64,000 nt of DNA from Planctomycetota bacterium (lineage in GTDB: Bacteria > Planctomycetota > J058 > JAJDCQ01): the NCBI GenBank assembly GCA_029260755.1, contig JAJDCQ010000224.1, positions 50,491 to 114,490 on the forward strand. The letters run 5' to 3'. Every line of letters starts with the position of its first letter. Within the stretch, counting starts at the first letter, position 1. Below are positions 1-9,096 of this stretch, one piece after another. The translations under genes and the position numbers were made by a program. The notes below the pieces were generated by a model. It searched no databases. It saw only the letters and a list, made by a program, of their open reading frames with translations, and was not told where the DNA came from.

Positions 1-2157
1 GCCCGAGCGGGGCCGCCAGCTATCGAGCGGGGCGCGCTTGATGTGGTTGCCCATCTGATCGGCGACGGTGACGCGTGGGGGGTTACTCCCGAGCGCCTTG
101 CAGTGCTGACCGGGGCGGAGCCACTCGTAGGTCGCTGCGTACCACTGCCCGTTTCGCTTCACGAAGACCCACGGGTTGCCGGCGAGGTCGGTGCCGTTGA
201 TGTTGCGGACCGGCCACTGTCCGCGCTCGGTGTGATCGATGCAGATGCGAGCGTCGGTGATGTCGACGTTCGTGATGGTGGAGGTGCGCGGCCAGCCGCT
301 CACGTCGGTGTGGAGCCAGGTGACGGTCGAGAGATCGATCTGATCGACGCCGCCCGCGGGGGGCGGAGCCGGGGAGGGAGCCGGCGTCGGCGTCGGCGCG
401 GACGAAGCTCGCGGAGCTCCGTTGCCGAGCCCGGCCGCGCGCCCGGTGCTCCGGATCGCGCCGCCGATCGCCTGGCTGTGGTCGGTGATCGTCGGATCGT
501 TGCCGCGGTCGCGGACGTTGAACTCCGCGGCGATGTAGGGGCGATCGCCCGTCATGAGGCGCCGGCTGTCGGCCCGGTAGCCGGAGAGGTCCATCCCGTT
601 CTCGAGCTGGAGGCAGACGAAGTCGAAGCCGCGCTTGTAGGGCGTGTTCACGTTGCGCGACTCGCCGGTGGTGAGGTGCACGCCGACCGGGTGCCGCGTC
701 CGGCTCTGGAGATGCGCCCGGCGCCGCGCGACCGCGCCCTCGCTCCAGTACTCGTCGACCTCGAGCCCGATCACCCACAGGATCGGGAGCGACTCGAACG
801 CCTGGACCATGTCGTCGACGTAGCGGTTGAAGTCGCCGAGCGACGCGCGCCGGATCTCCGGCGAGTCGTCGGCCGCGAGCCAGATGACCGGTCGGATGCC
901 GAGGTCGATCAGCTCCTGGAGAGCGGCCTGCCACTCGGTGATCCGAGCGCGGTTCGGCGACCCGGGCGTCATCGAGAAGCGGCTCGCGTCGGAACCGTAC
1001 GGGGTCACCACGTTGCCGGCCGAGGCGCCCCGGTAGTCGCCCTGGTTCAGGGTGTAGATGTAGATGCTGTTGTAGCCCTCGCGCACCATCGCCTCGCGGA
1101 TGCGTCGGCGTCGGCTCGCGTCCATGCCGAGATAGCAGTGGGTGTTGAAGCGGATGATGTCGTCGCCCGGGCGGACGGCGGTGAGGAAGTCGGTCGTGAG
1201 GAAGGTCGCCTGCCCGCCGCTGTGGAAGCGATCGCCGCGGGTCGTGATCGGGGCGAGGGTCCGCGGGGACGGAGGAGGTGGCGGCGCGCCGGCCGTCACC
1301 GTGACGGTCGCCTCGGCGCGCTGGCCGAACCAGCGGACGGCCTCGTGCACCATCCGCCACGCCGGCCGGAGCGTGCCGGAGCGCGCCGGCCCCTCGATCT
1401 CGAACGCGAAGGTGTGGGTCTGTCCGGGCGCGACACGCGCGCCGCGAGGCAGGTAGACCCGGACGCCGCCGCCCGGCATGAGCCGCGCCGCGTCCCCGCG
1501 CGAGTCGTCGATGGCGCCGAGCTTGAAGCCGTCGCTCCGCGTCCAGGTCGCCTGGCCGGTGTTCCGGACGACGACCGAGACCGGCGCCCGCTGGCCGACG
1601 CCGATCGAGGCCGGGATCGTCGCCGAGACGATCTCCGCCGCATCCGGCGAGGGCGGGGGCGGAGGGGGCGGAGCGGTCGAGCCCGCGATCGCCTTCGGCG
1701 AGCCGGCGAGGAGGGCGACCCGCCCGCTGCCGTCCGCGTCGACGGCGTAGGCGAAGAGCTCGCGGTTGCTGCCGAGCAGGCTGCCCGGCACCGTGAACGA
1801 GAAGCCGTGGTCGCCGGGGTGGCCGGTCGCCCGGTTCACGTCCGGGCGCGACCGGTTGGCCCGCACGGACGCGAGGACGCGACCGCCGCCGCCGGCCGGG
1901 CCGTCGACGAAGAGGCGAACCTCGAGCGCGCGGCCGGGGTCGTCGGGATCGAGCGCCCAGCCCGAGACGGTGCCGGCCGCGTCGATCGCCTCGAGGGCGC
2001 CGATCGGCGCGGCGCTCGCGGGCGGCGGCGTCCGGCGTCGACCGATCGCGTGGGCGTCGGCGATCACGACGAGGCTGACGAGGCTCGCGACGCCGAGGGC
2101 GAGGATGATCCGCCCACCGCTCGACCGCGTGCGGTGCTTCTTCGTTCGGGTGTTCAT
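1..2157 (-). CDS. Secreted or membrane-anchored protein with NBR1-type Ig domain and hydrolase-like core (3' end outside window)
   Basis: The reading frame is open for 719 codons from an ATG at 2157 to base 1, so the C-terminus lies outside the window. A GAGGGA ribosome site precedes the ATG. An N-terminal hydrophobic stretch (about residues 16-37) looks like a signal anchor. A proline-rich linker separates an N-terminal beta domain from a region around residues 175-290 that resembles the four-tryptophan NBR1-type Ig domain. A core around 305-580 reads like a TIM-barrel hydrolase, with DDIIRFNTH, RPVIWLAADD and LWVIGLEVDEYW segments; the glutamate in the last could be catalytic. A second linker leads to a C-terminal W-rich domain (GNPWVF, TYEWLRPG) of a type attached to some secreted carbohydrate-acting proteins. 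Glycan hydrolysis is inferred from architecture only; the substrate is unknown. Confidence 0.75.
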   Translation of the reverse strand, partial: MNTRTKKHRTRSSGGRIILALGVASLVSLVVIADAHAIGRRRTPPPASAAPIGALEAIDAAGTVSGWALDPDDPGRALEVRLFVDGPAGGGGRVLASVRANRSRPDVNRATGHPGDHGFSFTVPGSLLGSNRELFAYAVDADGSGRVALLAGSPKAIAGSTAPPPPPPPSPDAAEIVSATIPASIGVGQRAPVSVVVRNTGQATWTRSDGFKLGAIDDSRGDAARLMPGGGVRVYLPRGARVAPGQTHTFAFEIEGPARSGTLRPAWRMVHEAVRWFGQRAEATVTVTAGAPPPPPSPRTLAPITTRGDRFHSGGQATFLTTDFLTAVRPGDDIIRFNTHCYLGMDASRRRRIREAMVREGYNSIYIYTLNQGDYRGASAGNVVTPYGSDASRFSMTPGSPNRARITEWQAALQELIDLGIRPVIWLAADDSPEIRRASLGDFNRYVDDMVQAFESLPILWVIGLEVDEYWSEGAVARRRAHLQSRTRHPVGVHLTTGESRNVNTPYKRGFDFVCLQLENGMDLSGYRADSRRLMTGDRPYIAAEFNVRDRGNDPTITDHSQAIGGAIRSTGRAAGLGNGAPRASSAPTPTPAPSPAPPPAGGVDQIDLSTVTWLHTDVSGWPRTSTITNVDITDARICIDHTERGQWPVRNINGTDLAGNPWVFVKRNGQWYAATYEWLRPGQHCKALGSNPPRVTVADQMGNHIKRAPLDSWRPRSG

Positions 2158-2275
2158 CGGGTCCCTCTCTCTGGCTTTCCCTTGCCTTCTCGGAGAACCC
2201 GTGGCCCTTCCCTACCCCGGCGTCACTCAGATTCTTCGGTTCCCTCACCGATTTACGTTTTCGTGACGCGCGCGC

Positions 2276-4549
2276 CTAGCGAGGGTCGCCGGCCTCGCGC
2301 GACGCCTCGATCTCGGCGAGCTGCCGGCGGAGAGCCGGCGCGAACTGACCCCGCGGCTCGAGCTCGAGGCAACGCCGGATGTCGACCAGCGCCCCCTCGG
2401 GGTCGCCCGCCGCGATCCGGGCGTCCGCTCGATCGGAGAGGACGGTGACGTCGTCGGGCAGGAGCGCGAGGGAGCGGTCGAGGTCCTCGATCGCGCCGGC
2501 CGCGTCCTTCGCTTTGAGCTTCGCGGAGCCGCGCCCCGACCAGTTGTCGGGGTCGTCGGGATCGAGGGCGATGGCGCGGTCGTAGTCGGCGATCGCCCCA
2601 GCGGGATCGCCCGACATCGCCCGGGCGAGCCCCCGATACTCGTAGAGGTCGTCGTCGTCGGGCTCGATCGCGATCGCCGTGGTCAGGTCGGCGATCGCCC
2701 CGGCGTGGTCGCCGCTCGACATCCGGGCGAGCCCGCGGAGCGAGCGGGGCGTCCGGTCGCCCGGAGCGAGCTCGACCGCCCGATCGAGGGCGGCGATCGC
2801 CTCGACGAACCGGCCGAACGGCATCAGGACCTGCCCGCGGAGGGTCCACGCCTCGGCGTCGTCCGGCGCCGCCGCGCAGGCACGCTCGAGGAAGGCGAGC
2901 GACGTCGCGAGGTCCCCGTCGACCTGCTCGAGGAGGGCGAGCCCGATGAGCGCCTCGGAATCCTCGGGATCGAGGGCCAGGGAGCGTCGGAGCGCATCCG
3001 CGCCGCCGACGAAGTCATCCTGGGCGAGACGCGCCCGGCCGAGCCACGACCAGAGCGATGCGTCCTCGGGATCGATCTCGACCGCCCGCTCGACCTCTCG
3101 GATGGCGACCTCCGGCTCACCGATCGCCGAGTAGACGGCGGCGCGGACGACGACCACCCGCCGACGGGGCGGATCGGCCGGATCGGCGAGCTCGAGGTCG
3201 GCGAGGGCGCCGCGCGCATCTCCGGCCCGGTAGCGCGCGTAACCGCGCGCGAAGTGCAGCTCGGGCGTTCCGCCCGTCTCGGCGATGCGCGCATCGAGCC
3301 GGGCGAGCTCGGCGTCGAGCTCGCCCGCCGCGATGATCGCGTCGATCCTCCGCCGTGGGTCGGCTCCCCCGTCGACGACGGGGACGGACGATGGCTCCTC
3401 CTCGCCCGAGTCGTCGGGGGAAGACTCGCCCGCCTCCCGCGCCGGCGTCCCGATCGCCGGCGTCCCGATCGGCGGCGTCTCGGTCGCTGACGTCCCCCCG
3501 AGCGATGTCCGCACCTCGGGCGCGACGCTCGAGTCGTCGGCATCGCCCGACCAGGGAGCGAGGACGACCGCGGCAGCGACCGCACCGACGAGCAGTCCGA
3601 ACGTGAGACCGATCGCCAGCCCGGAGGCATCGGCGCGCGGCCGACGACGCCCCGGCGTCGCCACCGGAACGCGCCCCCGGAGCGCCTCGGCCAGCGCCGC
3701 CGCCGAGTCGAAGCGATCCTCGGGCGCCGGGGCGAGGCAGCGCAGGACGACGGCGTCGAGCCACGGCTCGATCCGCCATTCGTGCTCGGACGGCGACGCC
3801 ACGTCGGCCGCGAGCTGCATGCGGAGCAGCGTCGGTAGCGAGTCCGCCTCGTAGGGACCGACCCCGGTCAGCATCGCGTAGAGGGTCGCGCCGAGCCCAT
3901 ACACGTCGGCCGCCACGCCGATTCGCTCGGTCTCCCCCGCGGCCTGCTCGGGCGCCGCGTAGCCGGCCGTCCCCAGGAACGCGCCGTGGATGGTGATCGG
4001 GATTCCGATCGTCGTGGTGCCCGTCGCCGGACGATCCTCGCCGCGGAGAATCCCGGCGAGGCCGAAGTCGGTGAGGAGCGGCGCCCCGTCCGCGCGGAGG
4101 AGGACGTTGGCCGGCTTGATGTCGCGGTGGAGGAAGCCCTTCGCGTGCGCCGCCTCGAGGGCGTCGGCGAGGGCGATCGTCAGCTCGACGGCGACGTCGG
4201 GCTCGAGGCGGCGCTCGCGCTCGATCCGCCCCGCGAGCGAGCCTCCGGGGACGAGCTCCATCGCGAGGAACGGAACGCCGTCGGCGTCCTCGCCCGCCTC
4301 GATGATGCGGACGACGCCGGGGTGACGAAGCTGGGTGAGGGCGCGGGCCTCGCGGGCGAAGCGACGCCGCGCGTGGGCGTCGACGACGCCGAGGAGGCGC
4401 TTGATCGCGATCTCGCTCCCGTCGACGCGATCGCGCGCGTGGAGGACGACCCCCATGCCTCCGCTGGCGATCATCCCCAGGATCTCGTAACGGTCGGCGG
4501 CGCTCACGCTGACGGCAGCATGACCGACCGGCGGCCGCGCCACCAACAC
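2276..4549 (-). CDS. Transmembrane Ser/Thr protein kinase with C-terminal TPR array
   Basis: A Hanks-type kinase domain covers about residues 20-290: glycine loop around 25-35, catalytic lysine K50, HRDIKPAN at 141-148 and DFG at 161-163. A membrane helix follows at about 311-331. A Pro/Glu-rich linker then leads to about nine TPR units (395-745) that would face outward or into the periplasm. Planctomycete kinases of this type are thought to sense protein partners through the repeats; the ligand here is unknown. The ATG lies 7 bases after the stop of the upstream DMT permease gene. A GTG at 4507 would still keep the whole kinase fold, so the first 14 residues are uncertain. All catalytic residues are present, so an active kinase is expected. 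Confidence 0.93.
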   Translation of the reverse strand: MLVARPPVGHAAVSVSAADRYEILGMIASGGMGVVLHARDRVDGSEIAIKRLLGVVDAHARRRFAREARALTQLRHPGVVRIIEAGEDADGVPFLAMELVPGGSLAGRIERERRLEPDVAVELTIALADALEAAHAKGFLHRDIKPANVLLRADGAPLLTDFGLAGILRGEDRPATGTTTIGIPITIHGAFLGTAGYAAPEQAAGETERIGVAADVYGLGATLYAMLTGVGPYEADSLPTLLRMQLAADVASPSEHEWRIEPWLDAVVLRCLAPAPEDRFDSAAALAEALRGRVPVATPGRRRPRADASGLAIGLTFGLLVGAVAAAVVLAPWSGDADDSSVAPEVRTSLGGTSATETPPIGTPAIGTPAREAGESSPDDSGEEEPSSVPVVDGGADPRRRIDAIIAAGELDAELARLDARIAETGGTPELHFARGYARYRAGDARGALADLELADPADPPRRRVVVVRAAVYSAIGEPEVAIREVERAVEIDPEDASLWSWLGRARLAQDDFVGGADALRRSLALDPEDSEALIGLALLEQVDGDLATSLAFLERACAAAPDDAEAWTLRGQVLMPFGRFVEAIAALDRAVELAPGDRTPRSLRGLARMSSGDHAGAIADLTTAIAIEPDDDDLYEYRGLARAMSGDPAGAIADYDRAIALDPDDPDNWSGRGSAKLKAKDAAGAIEDLDRSLALLPDDVTVLSDRADARIAAGDPEGALVDIRRCLELEPRGQFAPALRRQLAEIEASREAGDPR

Positions 4550-4556
4550 GCGGCGC

Positions 4557-5357
4557 TCAGCCGCGGTCGGCGACCAGGCCGGCGCGTATCACGAGGAGCA
4601 CGCCGACGAGCGTCAGCGCCACGCCGGCCGCGCGCGGGACGCCGAGGCCCTCGCCCTGGACGAGGACGCCGGCGGTCACGCCCGTCAGCACCGAGCAGGC
4701 GGCGCCGAGCGGCACGAGGAGGACGGCCCGGTGTCGCCGGAACGCGAGGTTCAGCGAGAGAGCGGATCCGACCCCGATCACCGTGAGCAGCGCTCCCGGC
4801 GCGATCGCCGACGGGTCGAACGGGGCGCCGGCGAGCTCCTTCTGGACGTTGAGCCCGAGCCCTCCCGCGACGCCGGCGGCGACGCCCTGGAGGAGCTCGC
4901 GCGGCCCGCGCGCCATCGCCAGCTCGGCGAGCAGCGCCGAGAGCAGGACGACGCCGGTCGCGACGCCGAGGACGAGGAGCGAGCGCTCGATCGGCTCGCC
5001 GGGCTCGGCGGGGATCCCACCGACGGTCGTGCCGGCGAGGATCAGGACGATCGCGCCCGCCTCGGCGACGCCGACGTCCTCGGTGAGGAACCGACGCGCG
5101 AAGAGGACGAGGGCGATCAGGCCGACGCCGGTGAACAGAGCGAGGGTCGATGCGGCCAGCCCGAACCGCATCGCGACGAAGTTCGTCAGCATGCCGACGC
5201 CGGTGATGAGGTAGCCGCCGGCGAGGACGCCCATCCCCCAGCGCCGCGAGTGTGATCGCGTCTCGGGCGGCTCGGCGAGGACGGCGACGCCCATCTTCTG
5301 AACGCCGATCCCGACGTGGAGGACGATCATCCCGATCAGGCCGAGCGCGATCCCCAC
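4557..5357 (-). CDS. DMT-superfamily (EamA/NIPA-like) membrane permease
   Basis: The 266-residue protein is almost entirely hydrophobic helices, about nine to ten, in the two-halves layout of drug/metabolite transporters; the family is usually about 280-300 residues. It would sit in the inner membrane and move a small metabolite or cation; the sequence does not show which. It lies 15 bases after the P450 gene and 7 bases before the TPR kinase, in a same-strand run that looks co-transcribed. Export of a P450 product is possible but is only inferred from position. An EamA versus NIPA-type magnesium-transporter assignment cannot be settled by eye. Confidence 0.8.
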   Translation of the reverse strand: MGIALGLIGMIVLHVGIGVQKMGVAVLAEPPETRSHSRRWGMGVLAGGYLITGVGMLTNFVAMRFGLAASTLALFTGVGLIALVLFARRFLTEDVGVAEAGAIVLILAGTTVGGIPAEPGEPIERSLLVLGVATGVVLLSALLAELAMARGPRELLQGVAAGVAGGLGLNVQKELAGAPFDPSAIAPGALLTVIGVGSALSLNLAFRRHRAVLLVPLGAACSVLTGVTAGVLVQGEGLGVPRAAGVALTLVGVLLVIRAGLVADRG

Positions 5358-5372
5358 GGACGTCGCTCGCGA

Positions 5373-6599
5373 TCAGCGAGCGACGAGGCGAACGGGGAGG
5401 CTGCGGACGCCGCGGAAGCCGATGTCGGGTCGCCAGTCGAGCTCGGCCGGATCGGCCGCCAGCTCGATCGAGGCGCAGCGGTCGAGGAGCGCCCGGAAGA
5501 CGACCTCGCCCTCGAGCCGGGCGAGGGCGGCGCCGAGGCAGAAGTGCGCCCCGCGCCCGAACGCCACGTGCGGGCACTCCTCCCGGGTCACGTCGAGCCG
5601 GTCCGGGTCGTCGAAGACGTCGCCGTCGCGGTGGGCGGACCCGAGGAAGAGGAGCACCCGCTGGCCCGGCTCGACGGTGACCCCGGCGACCTCCACCGGC
5701 TCGGTCGCGATCCGGGTGAGGAACTGGACCGGGCTGTCGAACCGCAGCAGCTCCTCGACCGCGCGGGGCGCCAGCCCGGGGTCCGCCCGGAGCTCGGCGA
5801 GCTGATCCGGCGCGTTCAACAGGGCGAGCAGCCCGTTCCCGATCAGGTTCGTCGTCGTCTCGTGGCCGGCGAGGAACAGCAGGGCGCACGTCGCGAGCAC
5901 CTCGTCGGCGCTCAGGCGACCGCCCTCCTCCTCGGCCTCGACGAGATGAGTGATCAGGTCATCGGCGGGCCGCGCCCGACGGTCGGCGATGACGCCGCCG
6001 AGGTAGTCGCCGAGCTGCCCGACGCAGCGCACCGCCTCGCGGCCGATCGCCTCGTCCGGCCGGAGCGAGCCGAGGAGCGTCGCGATCCCGTCCGACCACC
6101 GGCGCAGCTCGACCCGCTCGCCCGCCGGGATCCCGAGCATCTCGGCGATCACCTCGAACGGGAGCGGGTTCGCGACCGCGGCCATGATGTCGGCCTCGCC
6201 GCTCGCGATCGCCGGCGCGAGGAGCTCGGCGCAGAGACGCTCGACCCGCGGCCGCAGCTCGGCCACGAAGGTCGGCGTGAACGCCCGGCTGACGAGCGAC
6301 CGGAGCCGCACGTGGTCGGGTGAGTCCTGGAACAGCATCCAGCCCGAGAGGAGCTTCCGCAGGGCGGCGGCCCCGTCGTCGTCGAGGGTCGGGTTGCGCT
6401 GGATGATTCCCTCGACCCGCCGCGCCGAGAAGGTCGGCTCCTTCAGGAGACGCCAGACCTCGGCGTATCTCGGGAACGTCCACATCGACAGGAGCGGGTT
6501 CCACAGGACCGGGCCCGCCGCGCGCATCTCGGCGTAGCAGCCGTACGGATCGCGGCGGACCCCGGGGTCGAGCGGGTTGTAGACGACGTCGGCGCCCAT
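5373..6599 (-). CDS. Soluble bacterial-type cytochrome P450
   Basis: The 408-residue length and N-terminus without a membrane anchor match soluble bacterial P450s of the CYP105/107 kind. The I-helix oxygen-activation motif AGHETTT is at 244-250, the E-x-x-R pair at E283/R286, and the haem loop FGRGAHFCLG places the thiolate ligand at C354. It would use two-electron delivery from a ferredoxin/reductase to hydroxylate an organic substrate that cannot be named. A GAGGGGA ribosome site precedes the ATG. It follows the isocitrate dehydrogenase gene by 43 bases and is followed by the DMT permease. No ferredoxin or reductase gene is adjacent. Confidence 0.95.
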   Translation of the reverse strand: MGADVVYNPLDPGVRRDPYGCYAEMRAAGPVLWNPLLSMWTFPRYAEVWRLLKEPTFSARRVEGIIQRNPTLDDDGAAALRKLLSGWMLFQDSPDHVRLRSLVSRAFTPTFVAELRPRVERLCAELLAPAIASGEADIMAAVANPLPFEVIAEMLGIPAGERVELRRWSDGIATLLGSLRPDEAIGREAVRCVGQLGDYLGGVIADRRARPADDLITHLVEAEEEGGRLSADEVLATCALLFLAGHETTTNLIGNGLLALLNAPDQLAELRADPGLAPRAVEELLRFDSPVQFLTRIATEPVEVAGVTVEPGQRVLLFLGSAHRDGDVFDDPDRLDVTREECPHVAFGRGAHFCLGAALARLEGEVVFRALLDRCASIELAADPAELDWRPDIGFRGVRSLPVRLVAR

Positions 6600-6642
6600 C
6601 GGCGAGTCCCCTCGTCAGGGAGCTGCGGCGGCGGGCGCGGCG

Positions 6643-8865
6643 CTAGCAGCCGTCGATGATGGCGTTGAGCGTCGCGCTCGGACGCATCGCCGCCGCGGCC
6701 TTCTTCGGCTCGGGCAGGTAGTAGCCGCCCAGATCGACCGGCTTGCCCTGCGCCCCGAGCAGCTCCTCGTTGATCTTCGCCTCGTTCTCGGCGAGCTTCG
6801 CCGCGATCGGACCGAAGCGGTCCTTGAGCGACGCGTCCTCGCCCTGCGCGGCGAGCGCCTGCGCCCAGTAGAGGGTGAGGTAGAACGTGCTGCCCCGGTT
6901 GTCGATCTCGTTGACCTTGCGGGAGGGGTAGCGGTTGTTCTCGAGGTAGTCGCCGATCGCCGCGTCGAGCGTGTTCGCGAGGACGGTCGCCTTGGCGTTG
7001 CCGGTCGTGCTCGCGACCTGCTCGAGCGACGGCGCGAGGGCGCAGTACTCGCCGAGCGAGTCCCAGCGGATGTGACCCTCCTTGAGGAACTGCTGGACGT
7101 GCTTCGGCGCCGAGCCGCCGGCGCCCGTCTCGAAGAGGCCGCCGCCGGCGAGGAGCGGCACGATCGAGAGCATCCGGGCGCTCGTCCCGAGCTCGAGGAT
7201 CGGGAAGAGGTCGGTCAGGTAGTCACGGAGGACGTTGCCGGTCACGGCGATCGTGTCCTCGCCCTTCCGGATCCGCGCGAGCGCGTGCTTCATCGCGTCG
7301 GCCGGCCTCATGATCTGGATGTCGAGGCCGTCGGTGTCGTGCTCGGGGAGGTACTGCTCGACCTTCTTGATCAGCTCGGCGTCGTGGCCGCGGGCCTGAT
7401 CGAGCCAGAAGATCGCCGGCGACCCCGACGCGCGGGCGCGGGTGACGGCCAGCTTCACCCAGTCCTTGATCGGGGCGTCCTTCGCCTGGCACATCCGGAA
7501 GATGTCGCCCGGCTCGACGGCCTGCTCGAGGAGGACGGCGCCCGAGCCATCGACGACGCGGATCGTGCCGGCCGCCGGCGCCTCGAACGTCTTGTCGTGG
7601 CTGCCGTACTCCTCGGCCTTCTGCGCCATGAGCCCGACGTTGGCGACGCTGCCCATCGTCGAGGGGTCGAACTGCCCGTTCCGCTTGGCGTCCTCGAGGA
7701 TCTCGGCATACATCGTCGCGTAGGACCGATCGGGCACCATCGCGATCGTGTCCTGGAGCTCGTCGGCCGTGTTCCACATCTTGCCGCCGTCGCGAACGAC
7801 GTTCGGCATCGAGGCGTCGACGATCACGTTGTTCGGGACGTGGAGGTTCGTGATTCCCTTGCGCGAGTCGACCATCGCGAGCGCCGGGCGCGACTCGTAG
7901 ACGGCCGTGATGTCGGCCTCGATCTCGGCCTTCTTGTCGGCCGGGAGGCGGTCGAGCTTCTTCAGGATGTCGTCGAGGCCGTTGTTGACGTTGGCGCCGA
8001 TCTCGTCGAGCACGGCGGCGTGCTTGTCCAGGGCGTCCTTGTAGTACACCGAGACGCAGTGGCCGAACATGATGGGATCGGAGATCTTCATCATGGTCGC
8101 CTTGAGATGGAGCGAGAGGAGGACCCCGTCCTTCTTGGCCGCGTCGATCGTCTCGGCGAAGAAGGCGCGGAGGGCCGACGCGCTCATGACCGCGCTGTCG
8201 ATCACCTCGCCCGCCTGCAGCGCGATGCCCTCCTTGAGGACGTTCGTCTCGCCGCCGCCGACGAACTCGATCTTCGCCTCGGTGGCCGCCGCGATCGTCG
8301 TCGACCGCTCCGTCTCGAAGAAGTCGCCCTTGCTCATGTGGGCGACGCGCGCCTTCGAGCCCGACTCGGGCCACGGCCGCATCATCTTGTGCGGGTTCTT
8401 CTGGGCGTTCTTCTTCACCGAGATCGCCGCGCGGCGGTCCGAGTTCCCCTCGCGGAGGACGGGGTTGACGGCCGAGCCGAGCACCTTGGCGAAGCGCGCC
8501 TGGAGCGCCTTCTCGGCGTCGGTCTTCGCCTCCTCGGGGTAGCTCGGGACGTCGTAGCCCTTGCCCTGGAGCTCCTTGATCGCTTCCTGGAGCTGCGGGA
8601 TCGACGCGCTGATGTTGGGGAGCTTCACGATGTTCGCGTCAGGCGTCTTCGCCATCGCGCCGAGCTGCGCGAGGTAGTCCGGGATCTTCTGGGCATCGGT
8701 CAGCCTGTCGGGGAAGTTGGCGAGGATCCGGCCGGCGAGGGAGATGTCGGCCGTCTCGATGTCGACGCCCGTCCCCTTGGTGAACGCCCGGATGACCGGG
8801 AGGAAGCACTGCGTGGCCAGGGCGGGAGCCTCATCGATCTGCGTCCAGGTGATCTTCGAAGTCAT
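6643..8865 (-). CDS. icd: NADP-dependent isocitrate dehydrogenase, monomeric type
   Basis: This is the large single-chain form (740 residues) that oxidatively decarboxylates isocitrate to 2-oxoglutarate and makes cytosolic NADPH. The sequence starts MTSKITWTQIDEAP and carries the family segments SVKKNAQKNPHKMM, NVLKEG and the FETGAGGSAPKH block near the C-terminus. The frame is open upstream to 9072, but that extension is arginine-rich and unlike the family. The ATG at 8865, with GGGAAAG just upstream, gives the normal family length. It heads the run icd - P450 - permease - kinase. NADPH supply to the P450 is an attractive but unproven link. The gene is unbroken. Confidence 0.97.
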   Translation of the reverse strand: MTSKITWTQIDEAPALATQCFLPVIRAFTKGTGVDIETADISLAGRILANFPDRLTDAQKIPDYLAQLGAMAKTPDANIVKLPNISASIPQLQEAIKELQGKGYDVPSYPEEAKTDAEKALQARFAKVLGSAVNPVLREGNSDRRAAISVKKNAQKNPHKMMRPWPESGSKARVAHMSKGDFFETERSTTIAAATEAKIEFVGGGETNVLKEGIALQAGEVIDSAVMSASALRAFFAETIDAAKKDGVLLSLHLKATMMKISDPIMFGHCVSVYYKDALDKHAAVLDEIGANVNNGLDDILKKLDRLPADKKAEIEADITAVYESRPALAMVDSRKGITNLHVPNNVIVDASMPNVVRDGGKMWNTADELQDTIAMVPDRSYATMYAEILEDAKRNGQFDPSTMGSVANVGLMAQKAEEYGSHDKTFEAPAAGTIRVVDGSGAVLLEQAVEPGDIFRMCQAKDAPIKDWVKLAVTRARASGSPAIFWLDQARGHDAELIKKVEQYLPEHDTDGLDIQIMRPADAMKHALARIRKGEDTIAVTGNVLRDYLTDLFPILELGTSARMLSIVPLLAGGGLFETGAGGSAPKHVQQFLKEGHIRWDSLGEYCALAPSLEQVASTTGNAKATVLANTLDAAIGDYLENNRYPSRKVNEIDNRGSTFYLTLYWAQALAAQGEDASLKDRFGPIAAKLAENEAKINEELLGAQGKPVDLGGYYLPEPKKAAAAMRPSATLNAIIDGC

Positions 8866-9096
8866 GGTCTTTCCCGGTCTGCGAAGGTGTGATGATGAAA
8901 GGAGGTGTACATCGCCGGTGGGGTGCTCGGGGCGGGCCTTCGCCGCAAGCCCTTCCAAGCAGGCTCTTTCAGCCCCCGTCGGCCCGTCGCTGCTCGCCTC
9001 GTGACGGGGTCGTCCCGGCTCACGCGCGGCAGGAGGGACGCCCGTTCTATTCGATCCAGCGGAGCGGATCAACGGCGGGCCGGTGGGCAGGCCCCG
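8866..9096. other. Intergenic leader upstream of icd
   Basis: This 231-base gap holds the 3' flank of the TPR kinase gene and the leader of icd. On the minus strand the icd leader contains CACCTCCTTTC, which resembles the anti-Shine-Dalgarno end of 16S rRNA. Its CTTTC can pair with GAAAG in the icd ribosome site about 25 bases downstream. On the plus strand the same bases give AAAGGAGGTG, but the frame that follows lacks protein-like composition. I see no strong terminator. Confidence 0.4.

Noticed and set aside
43..2448. 801-codon plus-strand open frame (and a 721-codon minus frame at 83-2248)
   Set aside because: Both are arginine/aspartate-rich with no motif. The third frame on the minus strand gives an ordinary secreted protein with signal anchor, Ig and W-rich domains, so these are GC-driven shadows.
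7072..8892. 606-codon plus-strand frame opposite icd
   Set aside because: It lies wholly antisense to a clear isocitrate dehydrogenase and is made of Val/Arg/Glu/Asp-rich low-complexity sequence.
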